Shown piece by piece: positions 26,978 to 35,553 of a DNA stretch of 64,000 nucleotides; within the stretch, counting starts at the first letter, position 1, and every line of letters begins with the position of its first letter. The notes below the pieces were generated by a model that was not told the DNA's origin, made no database searches, and worked only from the letters and a program-made list of their open reading frames with translations. The position numbers were made by a program, and so were the translations under genes. This DNA is from Clostridiales bacterium Firm_16 (GTDB taxonomy: Bacteria; Bacillota; Clostridia; Saccharofermentanales; Saccharofermentanaceae). The stretch is taken from positions 1-64,000 of the forward strand of contig LVAV01000066.1 in NCBI GenBank assembly GCA_001604185.1. Reading direction: 5' to 3'.

Positions 26978-28075
26978 ATGCTTGAATTGAATGAGAATAT
27001 AAAGGAATCATTGCGCGAGAAGAATCTGACCCAGAAGCAGGTAGCAACTCTGCTTGGCATCTCAGAGTGTTCTTTGTCCCGTTATCTGAACGGTACGCGT
27101 ATGCCGAATTCCGAAGACTCCCAGAAGATCGCCAATTTCCTCGGCATCTATCCGAAAGAATGGTTCCCGGTAACCGACGACGAACCGGAGGAGAAGAACC
27201 CGGAGCAGACGGCTTTTCTCAAGCCGGCAAGACAGGCATGGGAGAAACTTCGTACCTGGCCGGAAGCAATCCGTGCATTAGGTAAGACCCACACGCTTTC
27301 TGTCCAGGACATCTGTCAGATCCTCCACGCACCGAGAAGCTGGGTCAACCGGTATATCCTTCCCCATGTAGACAAGATCTTCCTCCCGGACGGCAAGCGC
27401 GCCGGTAAAGAGATCAACACCAACTGGAAGCAGGTGGCTGCGATCCAGCTGGGCAAAGATATGCAGGACTCTACCTGGTGCAGCAAAGACGATTTCGATA
27501 ACCTCATCATGGGAAGCATCGTATCCGTCACGAAACAGACCAAGCTCATCCCTGTGGAACTGCTGGTACAGGATAAGAGAGCTTTTGCCGAAGAATATAA
27601 TTCCTACACAGAGAAAATGGAAGAACTGGCCGGATATCTCAGAGAATATCCGGACTCTCCTTTAGAGAAATATGCGGAACTGGCTGCCCTGAAGAAGCAG
27701 CAGAAGCAGTGCTACCGCCGTCAACTTTCTAACGAAGGTCGTGCGGTTCTGCGTGGTAATGCGCCATCCGCCGCGACCCCGGACGCCACCAAGAGCATCC
27801 CGGTACGCCTGCCGTCTATCCCGATTGAGAAGTGGATCGCACCGGAGGACATGAAGGACTTCGGCGAGACCGAGGATACCGGCCACAAGTATTTCTTCAA
27901 GAACGGATACATCCGCATTCTTCTTTCCTTCATCGACATGAACGGAAATGCCGTGAAGAAGGCTTTCTACGTGGCAGATTCCGAGACTTTGTACCACCGC
28001 TTCGTTGAGGAGTATGTCCTCATCAGCGAAGAAGTATGGCAGACCTACGCGATCCGACTGATGTCCAGAAGATAA
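26978..28075 (+). CDS. XRE-family DNA-binding protein with unknown C-terminal region, 365 aa
   Basis: Residues about 4-60 are a Cro/C1 helix-turn-helix (LREKNLTQKQVATLLGISEC, then LSRYLNGTRMPNSED). A second putative DNA-binding stretch near 100-130 (LSVQDICQILHAPRSWVNRY) reads like another helix-turn-helix. A Lys/Glu-rich helical middle (about 185-245) and a C-terminal beta part (YFFKNGYIRILLSFIDMNG) complete it. No membrane segment or prophage neighbour. The leader is short, with only a weak GGGGGG-type ribosome site. Regulator of unknown targets; divergence from guaA is not proof of a link. Confidence 0.7.
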   Translation: MLELNENIKESLREKNLTQKQVATLLGISECSLSRYLNGTRMPNSEDSQKIANFLGIYPKEWFPVTDDEPEEKNPEQTAFLKPARQAWEKLRTWPEAIRALGKTHTLSVQDICQILHAPRSWVNRYILPHVDKIFLPDGKRAGKEINTNWKQVAAIQLGKDMQDSTWCSKDDFDNLIMGSIVSVTKQTKLIPVELLVQDKRAFAEEYNSYTEKMEELAGYLREYPDSPLEKYAELAALKKQQKQCYRRQLSNEGRAVLRGNAPSAATPDATKSIPVRLPSIPIEKWIAPEDMKDFGETEDTGHKYFFKNGYIRILLSFIDMNGNAVKKAFYVADSETLYHRFVEEYVLISEEVWQTYAIRLMSRR

Positions 28076-28097
28076 CGTCTCACCTTTCTTTTTCGTG

Positions 28098-28103
28098 TAT
28101 AAT
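28098..28103 (+). promoter_or_regulatory. -10 element of the glycosyltransferase pair
   Basis: GTG-TATAAT, 35 bp before the start, followed by AGGAGG. Confidence 0.5.
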
Positions 28104-28137
28104 GGAAAGGAAATCTGGCAGGAGGCGTCTTTGATCG

Positions 28138-29019
28138 ATGGATTATAGTGTTTTGATGTCCGTCTATTCCCGAGAAAAATCGGAATATTTAAGACTTGCT
28201 GTGAACAGCATGCTGTTTCAGACCGTCCCGCCGAAGGAATTCATCCTGGTGTGTGACGGCCCCCTGGGACCGGAGCTGAATGAGGTAGTACAGGAGTGCA
28301 GATCCTCCCGGCCGGAGCTCTTTAACATCGTTACACTTCCTGAGAATCGCGGGCTTGCGGGGGCACTGAACGAAGGTCTGAAAGCATGCACCTGCGAGTG
28401 GATCGCCAGGATGGACAGCGACGATATTGCCCTCGATATACGTATAGAAAAGCAGTTCAAACTCGCTCAGGAGACGGGAGCGACACTACTGTCCGGTACC
28501 GTTGCCGAGTTTGCCGGACTGATGGATAAAGACGAGACACACTCGGTGGCACGGGCCGAGATGATCATGTCCATGAAATGGGAAGCAGGAAATCTGGAAC
28601 TGCCAAGAAGAAGTCTTCCTGCCACCGACGAAGAGATCCGCAGATTCGCCCGAAAGAGAAATCCCATGAATCACCCGGCGGTCCTTATGCGTCGGGAGGA
28701 TGTGGAAGCCGTAGGCGGCTACCGCACAGATTACCCCTATTTCGAGGACTATGACCTGTGGCTGAGAATGCTGAAGAATGGAGTCAAGGCGGCCAACGAG
28801 AAGGACGTGATCCTTCTGATGCGGGCCGACGAAGGTCTCTATGACCGCCGCGGAGGCAAGAAATATAAGGCTTACATGAAGGCTTTCCGTAAGCGTATGC
28901 TGAAGGAGAAGGACTGCTCGAGATGGGACTATTTCACATCGGTAGTCATCCGCTCCGTAGTCGCGGCCATGCCGTCGGGATTACGCAAGAAATTCTACGG
29001 GAGGGTACTGCGCAAATGA
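28138..29019 (+). CDS. family 2 glycosyltransferase, 293 aa
   Basis: Transfers a sugar from a nucleotide-sugar donor during cell-surface polysaccharide synthesis. The GT-A fold begins at residue 4 (SVLMSVYSREKSEYLRLAVN) and the metal-binding DxD lies in WIARMDSDDIALD near residue 95. YRTDYPYFEDYDLWLRML near 200 is the typical acceptor-side ED motif. No membrane helix, so it is cytosolic. Its stop overlaps the start of the next glycosyltransferase by 4 bp. Donor and acceptor cannot be inferred. Confidence 0.9.
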   Translation: MDYSVLMSVYSREKSEYLRLAVNSMLFQTVPPKEFILVCDGPLGPELNEVVQECRSSRPELFNIVTLPENRGLAGALNEGLKACTCEWIARMDSDDIALDIRIEKQFKLAQETGATLLSGTVAEFAGLMDKDETHSVARAEMIMSMKWEAGNLELPRRSLPATDEEIRRFARKRNPMNHPAVLMRREDVEAVGGYRTDYPYFEDYDLWLRMLKNGVKAANEKDVILLMRADEGLYDRRGGKKYKAYMKAFRKRMLKEKDCSRWDYFTSVVIRSVVAAMPSGLRKKFYGRVLRK

Positions 29020-30101
29020 AGATCCTCATCGATGCAAGAACCTTTGGAACGAAGCCGAGCGGCATAGGGATCTATGCCTATAACTTCCTGTGCGGGATCC
29101 TGTCGGATTTCGAGGTGATCCTGGTAACGGATCTGGCTACCAGTTCCGAGATGCAGAACCTGAAGAAGAAGGACGTGCGCATCATCGAATATGGTAAAGA
29201 AGTATACAGAAGTTCCGGAGTTTTCGACTATTTCAAATTCGTCCGGGACATTCTGCGGCAGGAACAGCCGGAACTGTTCTGGGAACCGAATATCCTGATC
29301 CCCATCAAGCTGTCCGGATTCAACGGGAAGTCCATCATTACGATCCACGACATGTTCCCGGTGACCATGCCCCAGTACTTCGGAAAGAAGTACAGTGTGT
29401 ATTTCAAGTTCATGCTCAAGCGCACACTGAAGCGCACAGATCTGATCTTATATAACTCCTATGAAACGAAGAAAGAGACGGAGCAGTATTTCCCCACGGC
29501 AGCGACGGTACCGTCGGAGGTGATGTATATCATCGTGCCGAAGATCGAATACGAGGGAGAGCTCCGCAACGATAACTATTTCCTTTATGTCGGCAATGTC
29601 GAGAAGCGCAAAGGCGTGGATATCCTGATCGAGGCCTTCGATCTGTATATTCAGAAAGGCGGCACGAAGAACCTCATCATCGCGGGCAAGAAGAGAGAAG
29701 AGGATGTAGATGCGGCCCTGGCTTCCCTGACCACACGGTACCCGGACAGAGTGACCTACAAGGGCTACGTAAGCGATGAAGAGAAGACGCAGCTATACGC
29801 ATGCGCGGATACAGTGCTTTTCCAGTCGAGGGCGGAAGGCTTCGGCATCTGCGCGCTGGAAGCCATGTCTTTCGGAAAGCCGGTCCTGGCCAGTGACCTG
29901 TCGATCTTCCAGGAGATCGTCGGGGACACGATCTCGTATTTTCCTCTGGCCGGCGGGGCGCAGGCTCTGTGTGATGCTATGCTTCAAGAGGCAAAAAAGC
30001 CAGACCTCAATTCCTATGAAACCACCATGCGGCAGTACTTTCCGGAGACGCTGGTACCCCGCCTGGTTGACCTTCTGAAAAAAATCGGAAAAAAGAATTA
30101 G
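29016..30101 (+). CDS. family 4 (GT-B) glycosyltransferase, 361 aa
   Basis: The ATG at 29016 overlaps the previous stop (ATGA); the longer frame from 28923 lies inside that gene. The N-terminal Rossmann domain opens with MKILIDARTFGTKPSGIGIY. The C-terminal donor domain shows YFLYVGNVEKRKGVDILIEA and the E-x7-E signature EGFGICALEAMSFGKPV. Together with the GT2 it forms a small glycan operon with no polymerase or flippase nearby; the two MATE proteins further on are of the drug/cation type. Confidence 0.9.
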   Translation: MKILIDARTFGTKPSGIGIYAYNFLCGILSDFEVILVTDLATSSEMQNLKKKDVRIIEYGKEVYRSSGVFDYFKFVRDILRQEQPELFWEPNILIPIKLSGFNGKSIITIHDMFPVTMPQYFGKKYSVYFKFMLKRTLKRTDLILYNSYETKKETEQYFPTAATVPSEVMYIIVPKIEYEGELRNDNYFLYVGNVEKRKGVDILIEAFDLYIQKGGTKNLIIAGKKREEDVDAALASLTTRYPDRVTYKGYVSDEEKTQLYACADTVLFQSRAEGFGICALEAMSFGKPVLASDLSIFQEIVGDTISYFPLAGGAQALCDAMLQEAKKPDLNSYETTMRQYFPETLVPRLVDLLKKIGKKN

Positions 30102-30109
30102 AAATGTTG

Positions 30110-30140
30110 TAACGTTTCTCCTGTTGGTTTGTTAAACAGT
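30110..30140 (+). promoter_or_regulatory. possible ECF-type autoregulated promoter
   Basis: TGTAACGTTT (30110-30119) resembles the -35 of ECF promoters in Firmicutes; the -10 would lie near GTTAAACAGTC (30131-30141). No sigma-A boxes are visible here. Tentative. Confidence 0.35.
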
Positions 30141-30162
30141 CAGAAAGCGAGGGAAACAAAAC

Positions 30163-30669
30163 GTGGATGACATGAGAGATATGGACGCGATCTACAGACG
30201 TTACGCGCTACCGCTGAAGAAATTCGTCATGACCCTTTGCAAGGACGAATACCTGGCGGACGATATCGTGGCCGATACGTTCTACAAAGCAATCACCCAT
30301 ATCGACTCATGGCGAGGCGGAAATATTTTCACCTGGCTTTGCACCATCGCGAAGAATCAGTTCCTGAATCACGTAAAGAAGAAGGAAACCCAGAATGCTT
30401 CGCTGGATGAGCAAGAGGAAGTCTTCGAGATTCCGGCTGTTGCCGATTCTCCACTTGATCAACTGGAGAAGAAGGAACAGAAGATGGTGCTCTTTAAGGA
30501 GATGCAGAAGCTGTCCGCCGTGGAACGCGAAGTGATGTACCTCCGGGCTTTCGCAGATCTATCCTTCAAGGAGATCGGCGAGGTTCTTAAGAAAACCGAA
30601 AACTGGGCGCGCGTTACATATTTCAGATGTAAAGAGAAGATGCGCCGCCAGGCAGAAAGTGAGGCATAA
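30163..30669 (+). CDS. ECF RNA polymerase sigma factor, 168 aa
   Basis: GTG start with GAGGG 9 nt upstream. Region 2 spans about residues 10-75 (RRYALPLKKFVMTLCKDEYL, then NIFTWLCTIAKNQFLNHVK) and region 4 about 110-160 (LSAVEREVMYLRAFADLSFK, then IGEVLKKTENWARVTYFRCK). It is followed at once by a zf-HC2 anti-sigma gene, the standard envelope-stress pairing. The leader holds an ECF-like -35, suggesting autoregulation. Confidence 0.9.
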   Translation: MDDMRDMDAIYRRYALPLKKFVMTLCKDEYLADDIVADTFYKAITHIDSWRGGNIFTWLCTIAKNQFLNHVKKKETQNASLDEQEEVFEIPAVADSPLDQLEKKEQKMVLFKEMQKLSAVEREVMYLRAFADLSFKEIGEVLKKTENWARVTYFRCKEKMRRQAESEA

Positions 30670-30670
30670 T

Positions 30671-31468
30671 ATGACAGAGAAAATGACATGTAAAGTGATC
30701 CAGGATCTTCTTCCTTCCTACGTAGACGGACTGTGTTCGGAAGAATCCGCAAATCTCGTGAAAGAGCATATCTCCACCTGTGACGAATGTCGTAAGGTGT
30801 ACGATATCATGAAGCAAGAAGAAGCAGCTGCAACTTCAACCTCGGCCACGGTGTCACCCGCATCTTCCTCCTCAAAGACTTCTTCCTCCAAGGGAGCGGA
30901 GATCTCGATCGATGAGAAAGAGATTATGAAGAGGATCAACCGCAAAATGCACCATAACCTGATGAAGAATGCGATCGTCGGTATCGTGGTCGGGGTACTT
31001 CTGATAACGCTTTTCGTCTTCGCTGTAAGACCGAACCGTTCACTGTCCTCTTCGGATTACGAAGTGAAGTACTATAACATGAACCTGAAGGACCTTTATG
31101 TCGAGCAGGGCGGCAACACAGGCACCCTGAAATACGAACAGATCCCGCAGGACTGTGTAGTCGTTTACGATCCGGAAGTAAAGGATATCGACAGTTGTCA
31201 GTTTACGATCCTTCAGGTACCGGGCATGACATATGCAAGACTGGCCATCGATCTGACCTATCTCTACACCGAGCCGGAGATCTGCATCATCACCTATTCT
31301 TCTAACTACTACATCTCGGAGTACGATGAGACCGTAGTTACCCGTGACGGAAAGAATTACCTGTCCGTTAAGAAGGTAAAGACCCCGCTGTTCGGAAGCA
31401 AGAAGTCCGACGGTAAAGTCTCTGTCACCACCGTTCAGTTCTGCCATATCGACGGCATCGACGGCTAA
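30671..31468 (+). CDS. zf-HC2 membrane anti-sigma factor, 265 aa
   Basis: Starts at the ATG after TGAGG; the stop of the sigma gene lies just upstream (1-bp gap). The N-terminus CKVIQDLLPSYVDGLCSEES leads to the zinc motif HISTCDECRKVY around residue 35-47 that holds sigma factors. A Ser/Thr-rich linker follows, then one transmembrane helix near 100-120 (AIVGIVVGVLLITLFVF) and an extracellular domain of 140 residues that probably receives the signal, ending in beta-rich sequence. Release by regulated proteolysis is typical of the family; the signal is unknown. Confidence 0.88.
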   Translation: MTEKMTCKVIQDLLPSYVDGLCSEESANLVKEHISTCDECRKVYDIMKQEEAAATSTSATVSPASSSSKTSSSKGAEISIDEKEIMKRINRKMHHNLMKNAIVGIVVGVLLITLFVFAVRPNRSLSSSDYEVKYYNMNLKDLYVEQGGNTGTLKYEQIPQDCVVVYDPEVKDIDSCQFTILQVPGMTYARLAIDLTYLYTEPEICIITYSSNYYISEYDETVVTRDGKNYLSVKKVKTPLFGSKKSDGKVSVTTVQFCHIDGIDG

Positions 31469-31531
31469 GCCCCCGGGGCTTTCACAACATGAGTCATCTG
31501 TGACCATCCACATTGATGATAGATTTACTTT

Positions 31532-31570
31532 CACGTGGGAGAGGAAGTTTGGTGCTTCCTCTCTCACGTG
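31532..31570 (+). promoter_or_regulatory. 16-bp inverted repeat abutting an extended -10, likely operator
   Basis: CACGTGGGAGAGGAAG (31532-31547) faces CTTCCTCTCTCACGTG (31555-31570) with one G-U/mismatch and a 7-nt loop. Its last two bases are the TG of the extended -10 that follows. No T-run follows, so a terminator is less likely than an operator. Confidence 0.5.
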
Positions 31571-31577
31571 TTATAAT
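31569..31577 (+). promoter_or_regulatory. extended -10 promoter of the PAP2 gene
   Basis: TGTTATAAT, 30 bp before the start. Confidence 0.6.
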
Positions 31578-31607
31578 GTGCGGAGAAAACAAATCGGGTG
31601 GCGAGTT

Positions 31608-32321
31608 ATGATTTCGGAAAAAACAGGCGACCGGTGGCAGCCGTCGGAGCCTTCACTCATATCCAGGATCCTTCCTAAGTACATGATCCTTCCGCTGATC
31701 ATCCTGATCGTGGGAGATCTTCTCGCGTACTACGGGCCTCGCTATATCAATCTCTTTTTCGGCCGTACTCATATAGATATGTCCTGCATGATCGACGATA
31801 AGATCACGGTGATCCCGGGATTCGTCTTCATCTATGTACTGGCTTTCCCGTTCTGGTATCTGATCACGTATTACTATCTTCGTCTGGGCAGAGAACAGGC
31901 CCTGCGTTTCTCACTGAGCAACATCGGCGCCAAGATGCTCTGTGCAGCGATCTTCGTCATCATCCCGTCGGCACTGGTCCGTCCGACACTGGCAGGAGAG
32001 ACTCCCAGCATTCGCCTTCTGGGCCTGATCTACAGTAATGACGCACCGAATAATCTCTTCCCGTCCATCCACTGTCTGGAAAGCTGGTTCTGCTTCCGAT
32101 GCTTATGGGACGAGAAGAAAGTGCCGTTACTTTTTAAAGCATTTTCATTAGTCTTTGCGTTACTGATCTGCGCCTCGACGGTGCTTACCAAGCAGCACGT
32201 ACTGCTGGACATCCCGGCGGGTATCCTGGTGGCGGAAGTTTTCTGGCGGGTCAACAGTCTGCACCTGCTGCGCCGTGCTATCCGCGTGGCCAAGGATCTG
32301 ATCGCACTGGTCCGCGGATAA
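31608..32321 (+). CDS. PAP2-family membrane phosphatase, 237 aa
   Basis: ATG at 31608 lies 30 bp after the -10; the longer frame from 31500 runs through the promoter. About six transmembrane helices. The phosphatase motifs appear as FPSIHCLESW (PSxH, about residue 150) and STVLTKQHVLLDIPAGI (S/T-x-L-x5-H-x3-D, about 190-206); the usual Arg is replaced by Val-Leu-Thr-Lys as in inositol-phosphotransferase-like members. It likely acts on lipid phosphates such as undecaprenyl or phosphatidate on the outer membrane face. Separate transcription unit behind the anti-sigma gene. Confidence 0.8.
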   Translation: MISEKTGDRWQPSEPSLISRILPKYMILPLIILIVGDLLAYYGPRYINLFFGRTHIDMSCMIDDKITVIPGFVFIYVLAFPFWYLITYYYLRLGREQALRFSLSNIGAKMLCAAIFVIIPSALVRPTLAGETPSIRLLGLIYSNDAPNNLFPSIHCLESWFCFRCLWDEKKVPLLFKAFSLVFALLICASTVLTKQHVLLDIPAGILVAEVFWRVNSLHLLRRAIRVAKDLIALVRG

Positions 32322-32347
32322 GCGGAATTCTCCCGCCGGCATTTTTT
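32321..32347 (+). terminator. weak terminator after the PAP2 gene
   Basis: GCGG/CCGC short stem followed by six T in the 42-bp gap between two convergent genes. Confidence 0.35.
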
Positions 32348-32363
32348 CTAACTGATTCTTCGA

Positions 32364-33980
32364 TTACAGCTGAAAGCGGATCACGTTCCAGGAAAGCGGC
32401 TTCACGTGGGTCTGGAAGTATCCGTTCTCCATTGTGGCGTCTTTTACTTCCACCGGCGCGAAGATCTCATCATTTCCATAAGCACTGACCACAGAGCGGT
32501 CCTCGCTGAAGATCTCTTCATGCACGCCGGAGATGGCCTTCGGTGCGTCTTCCATGCCGGCAAAACCACTTACATCGATGGTCAGCGGGTAGGATTCGTC
32601 TTCGTTACGGTTGATGACGAAGAGCGTAAGAACACCGGATTCCTTGTCCCAGGCACAGGCACTGTCGATATAGTTGACGCCGTCTTTTCCTGTGTATTGG
32701 GAAGTATCGTCGATGGCATAACCCGGCATATCGTAGGTCTCGGAATCTACCTTGACCTGCATGGATGTGCCGCGGGCATAAGAAAGAAGCTGCATAAATG
32801 CATAGTGGGAAGCGGTTCTCCAGACATGGTCATGGTCGCTGGCGCAGAGGGCGAAAAGTCCGCCGGTCATGCAACCGATCTTTACGCGGTCGGCATGACG
32901 CAGGAAAGCCAGCTGGATGGATGTCATGGACAGCATATGCTCCATATCTCCGCCCGGGAAAGCACGGTGGGTCATGTTGTCCGGATCGTGCAGGATATAC
33001 TTTCTCTCCGGGTCTACGCGGTAATGGGTGCGGGCCATATTGTAGCGGCCCCAGCCCGGATGCAGTTCGGAATTGGGACGGATCATTCCGCCGTATTCGT
33101 CAAAAGAGATCATCATCTTCTTCGGGGAACGATGCTTGGATGCGACATAATCGCACATAGCCACTTCCGTGTTGATGAGATCCTCATAGTACAGGGCACC
33201 GCCCAGCAGGCACTTCAGATCTCCCGGAGGCGCACTGTGGTAGTGATGGATAGAAAGGTAATCCACTACGTCATAGCACTGATCCAGTACGGTCTCGTCC
33301 CATTCCGGGAAGTGATCCATAAAGGAAGCAGAAGAGCCGCAGACCGCAGTCTTGATGGTGGGGTCGATCCACTTCATGGCCTTAGAAGTCTCGTGACAGC
33401 GGACACCGTAGCCCCGCGGATCCTTCTCCCAGGAACCTAGCTGCCAGTGGCCGTCCATCTCATTGCCCAGATACCAGGTGTCGACACCATAAGGCTTCTC
33501 CCGGCCGTATTTGCGGCGCAGGTCGGACCAGTAGGTACCGCCTTCGTGATTAGTATATTCCACGATATCCATGGCATCCTGCATGGTGCCGGTTCCGAAA
33601 TTCACGGTATAAAGCGGAGCTGTGCGGGCTTTCTCTGCCCACTGGAGATACTCATCGTGTCCCACTTCATTAGTGATCACCTGATACCAGGCCGGATCCA
33701 GATGGACCTTGCGCTGGTCACGGGGACCGATGGAATCCTTCCACTGCCAGGCCGACACGAAGTTACCGCCCGGAAGACGAACTGCCGGAAGACCGGTCTT
33801 GCCCAGGGCATCCAGGAAATCCCGGCGGAATCCCTGCTCATCGGCAGTCGGATGCTTCGGGTTATACATGGTGCCGTTGACCATGGTCCCGATGGGCTCG
33901 AGAAAAGCACTGAAAAGTCTTGGGGAGATCTCTCCGATCTCGAACTTCGGATGAACGGTGATCTTGGCTCGTCTGGTCAT
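32364..33980 (-). CDS. GH51 alpha-L-arabinofuranosidase, 538 aa
   Basis: Releases terminal arabinofuranose from arabinoxylan or arabinan side chains. Retaining family GH51: TIM barrel from about residue 15, general acid/base Glu174 in WYLGNEMDG, nucleophile Glu295 in ISFDEYGG; VRLPGGNFVSAW is the family hallmark. A C-terminal beta domain follows from about 400. No signal peptide, so it acts on oligosaccharides after uptake. AAGGAGG precedes the start. It lies downstream of a MATE gene on the same strand (91-bp gap with a CCCCG/CGGGG hairpin). Confidence 0.93.
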   Translation of the reverse strand: MTRRAKITVHPKFEIGEISPRLFSAFLEPIGTMVNGTMYNPKHPTADEQGFRRDFLDALGKTGLPAVRLPGGNFVSAWQWKDSIGPRDQRKVHLDPAWYQVITNEVGHDEYLQWAEKARTAPLYTVNFGTGTMQDAMDIVEYTNHEGGTYWSDLRRKYGREKPYGVDTWYLGNEMDGHWQLGSWEKDPRGYGVRCHETSKAMKWIDPTIKTAVCGSSASFMDHFPEWDETVLDQCYDVVDYLSIHHYHSAPPGDLKCLLGGALYYEDLINTEVAMCDYVASKHRSPKKMMISFDEYGGMIRPNSELHPGWGRYNMARTHYRVDPERKYILHDPDNMTHRAFPGGDMEHMLSMTSIQLAFLRHADRVKIGCMTGGLFALCASDHDHVWRTASHYAFMQLLSYARGTSMQVKVDSETYDMPGYAIDDTSQYTGKDGVNYIDSACAWDKESGVLTLFVINRNEDESYPLTIDVSGFAGMEDAPKAISGVHEEIFSEDRSVVSAYGNDEIFAPVEVKDATMENGYFQTHVKPLSWNVIRFQL

Positions 33981-34071
33981 ATGCAGTACCTCCTTGATAT
34001 GTGCCCCGGTATCGGGGGATTTGCTGTATCCGCCGCCCCGCTTTTTGCCACGGGAAAAGAACTTGCGGCGG

Positions 34072-35463
34072 TCAGTTGTTGCCTGTAGTGATCTTCTTGA
34101 TCCACTTTCTGCCCTTCAGTCGGAAGACACACCATATGGTCTTGGCGATCTGATCGGATTTCAGGAAGAAGTAGATCCAGAAAGCCGGCAGGTGCAGCAC
34201 GAAGCCCGCCAGAAGACCCAGCGGTAGGGACAGCACCCACAGGAAGATATTGTCGGCGAACATCAGCATGGTGGTATCACCGCCGCCACGGAGTACGCCC
34301 TTGGTCATGATACTGTTGGTAGCCTGGAAGATGATGATCAGGCTGATGGAATTCAGAAGCTGGTACGCAATGGAGACCGCTTCTGCCGTGGTCTTCTCGC
34401 CATAGGCATGGATGACCGGAGTTTTCGTAAAGAAGATGAAGAGTGCGGACAGGAAACCCAGGGCGAAACCCAGGCCCAGGAAGAGCCAGCCCTGTTCCTC
34501 GGCTTTCTCCTTCATGCCCTTGCCCAGTGTCTGGCCCGTAATGATGGCGCCGGACTGGCAGACACCCTGGATGACGACGGTACTGAGCTGCTGTGTGACT
34601 GCCGTGATGGAGTTGGCCGCAATGAAGGCCGCACCCAGATGACCGATGACCATGGTGATGGCGTTACTGCCCAGGGCCACGATGGCATCACTGATCAGGA
34701 CCGGGATGCATACACGGATATATTCGCGAATCAGGGTCCGGGTCTTCATGAAGAAATGACGGACCCGGAAACCTACCTTCTTATCGATGATGAGAAGATA
34801 GAACAGCACGGCACCGGCCTCGAAGATACGGGCCACCAACGTGGCGATGGCCGCACCGGCGATGCCCAGCTGCGGGAATCCGAAGTGACCGAAGATCAGG
34901 ACATAGTTACCGCCCAGGTTGATAAAAAGGGCAGCGATGGATACGTATAGCGGATACCTGGACTGGCCCACACTTCGCAGCACGATGGTGGTGGTCAGAG
35001 AAAGACCCAGGAAGAAGAAAGTGGCGACCGAATACTTCAGGTACGTGCAGCCCAGCTCAATGAGAGGGTCCACACTGGTATAGGTCAGCATGATGTATCT
35101 TGGGATCAATAGCGCGCCCAGAGCGAAGATCAGGGCCGTAAGCAGCATCAGCCGCAGCATCAGGCACACGGTCTGCTTCAGGGAGATATCGGCTTTCTCC
35201 TCGTTATCGTGGGCTTTCTTCATGCCCCAGTAACGGGACACCAGGACCGAGGCACCCATGCCCAGACCCATACAGAAGATCTGGAAGATCGTGATAAAAG
35301 AATTCGCCAGGGATGCGGCGGAGAAGGCTTCCTGCGACAGACGGCTGAGCATGATGTTGTCCAGCATACCGACACCGACGGTGATCAGGGTCTGCAAAGC
35401 AATGGGGAAACCCAGGATAAATACGTTCTTATAGAAAGGTGCGTCTTTCTTAAATAGCTTCAT
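34072..35463 (-). CDS. MATE family efflux transporter, 463 aa
   Basis: Cation/drug antiporter with 12 predicted helices. The N-terminus (FYKNVFILGFPIALQTLITV, then GMLDNIMLSRLSQEAF) and FCMGLGMGASVLVSRYWG are typical of the NorM/DinF superfamily; the second half starts near IREYIRVCIPVLISDAIVAL. The ribosome site is weak (AGAAAG). Encoded 90 bp downstream of another MATE gene on the same strand; the two differ in sequence and are not a recent duplication. Substrate unknown. Confidence 0.9.
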   Translation of the reverse strand: MKLFKKDAPFYKNVFILGFPIALQTLITVGVGMLDNIMLSRLSQEAFSAASLANSFITIFQIFCMGLGMGASVLVSRYWGMKKAHDNEEKADISLKQTVCLMLRLMLLTALIFALGALLIPRYIMLTYTSVDPLIELGCTYLKYSVATFFFLGLSLTTTIVLRSVGQSRYPLYVSIAALFINLGGNYVLIFGHFGFPQLGIAGAAIATLVARIFEAGAVLFYLLIIDKKVGFRVRHFFMKTRTLIREYIRVCIPVLISDAIVALGSNAITMVIGHLGAAFIAANSITAVTQQLSTVVIQGVCQSGAIITGQTLGKGMKEKAEEQGWLFLGLGFALGFLSALFIFFTKTPVIHAYGEKTTAEAVSIAYQLLNSISLIIIFQATNSIMTKGVLRGGGDTTMLMFADNIFLWVLSLPLGLLAGFVLHLPAFWIYFFLKSDQIAKTIWCVFRLKGRKWIKKITTGNN

Positions 35464-35553
35464 GATCTACTTTCTTGCCGAAAAATAATACCCAAATCCC
35501 CAATACAGAAAGATATTTTATCACAGGAGTCTATGCTCGTCACCCTGACAAAA

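Noticed and set aside
31477..31492. Terminator right after the anti-sigma gene
   Set aside because: AAGCC/GGCTT stem is only 5 bp and lacks a T-run.
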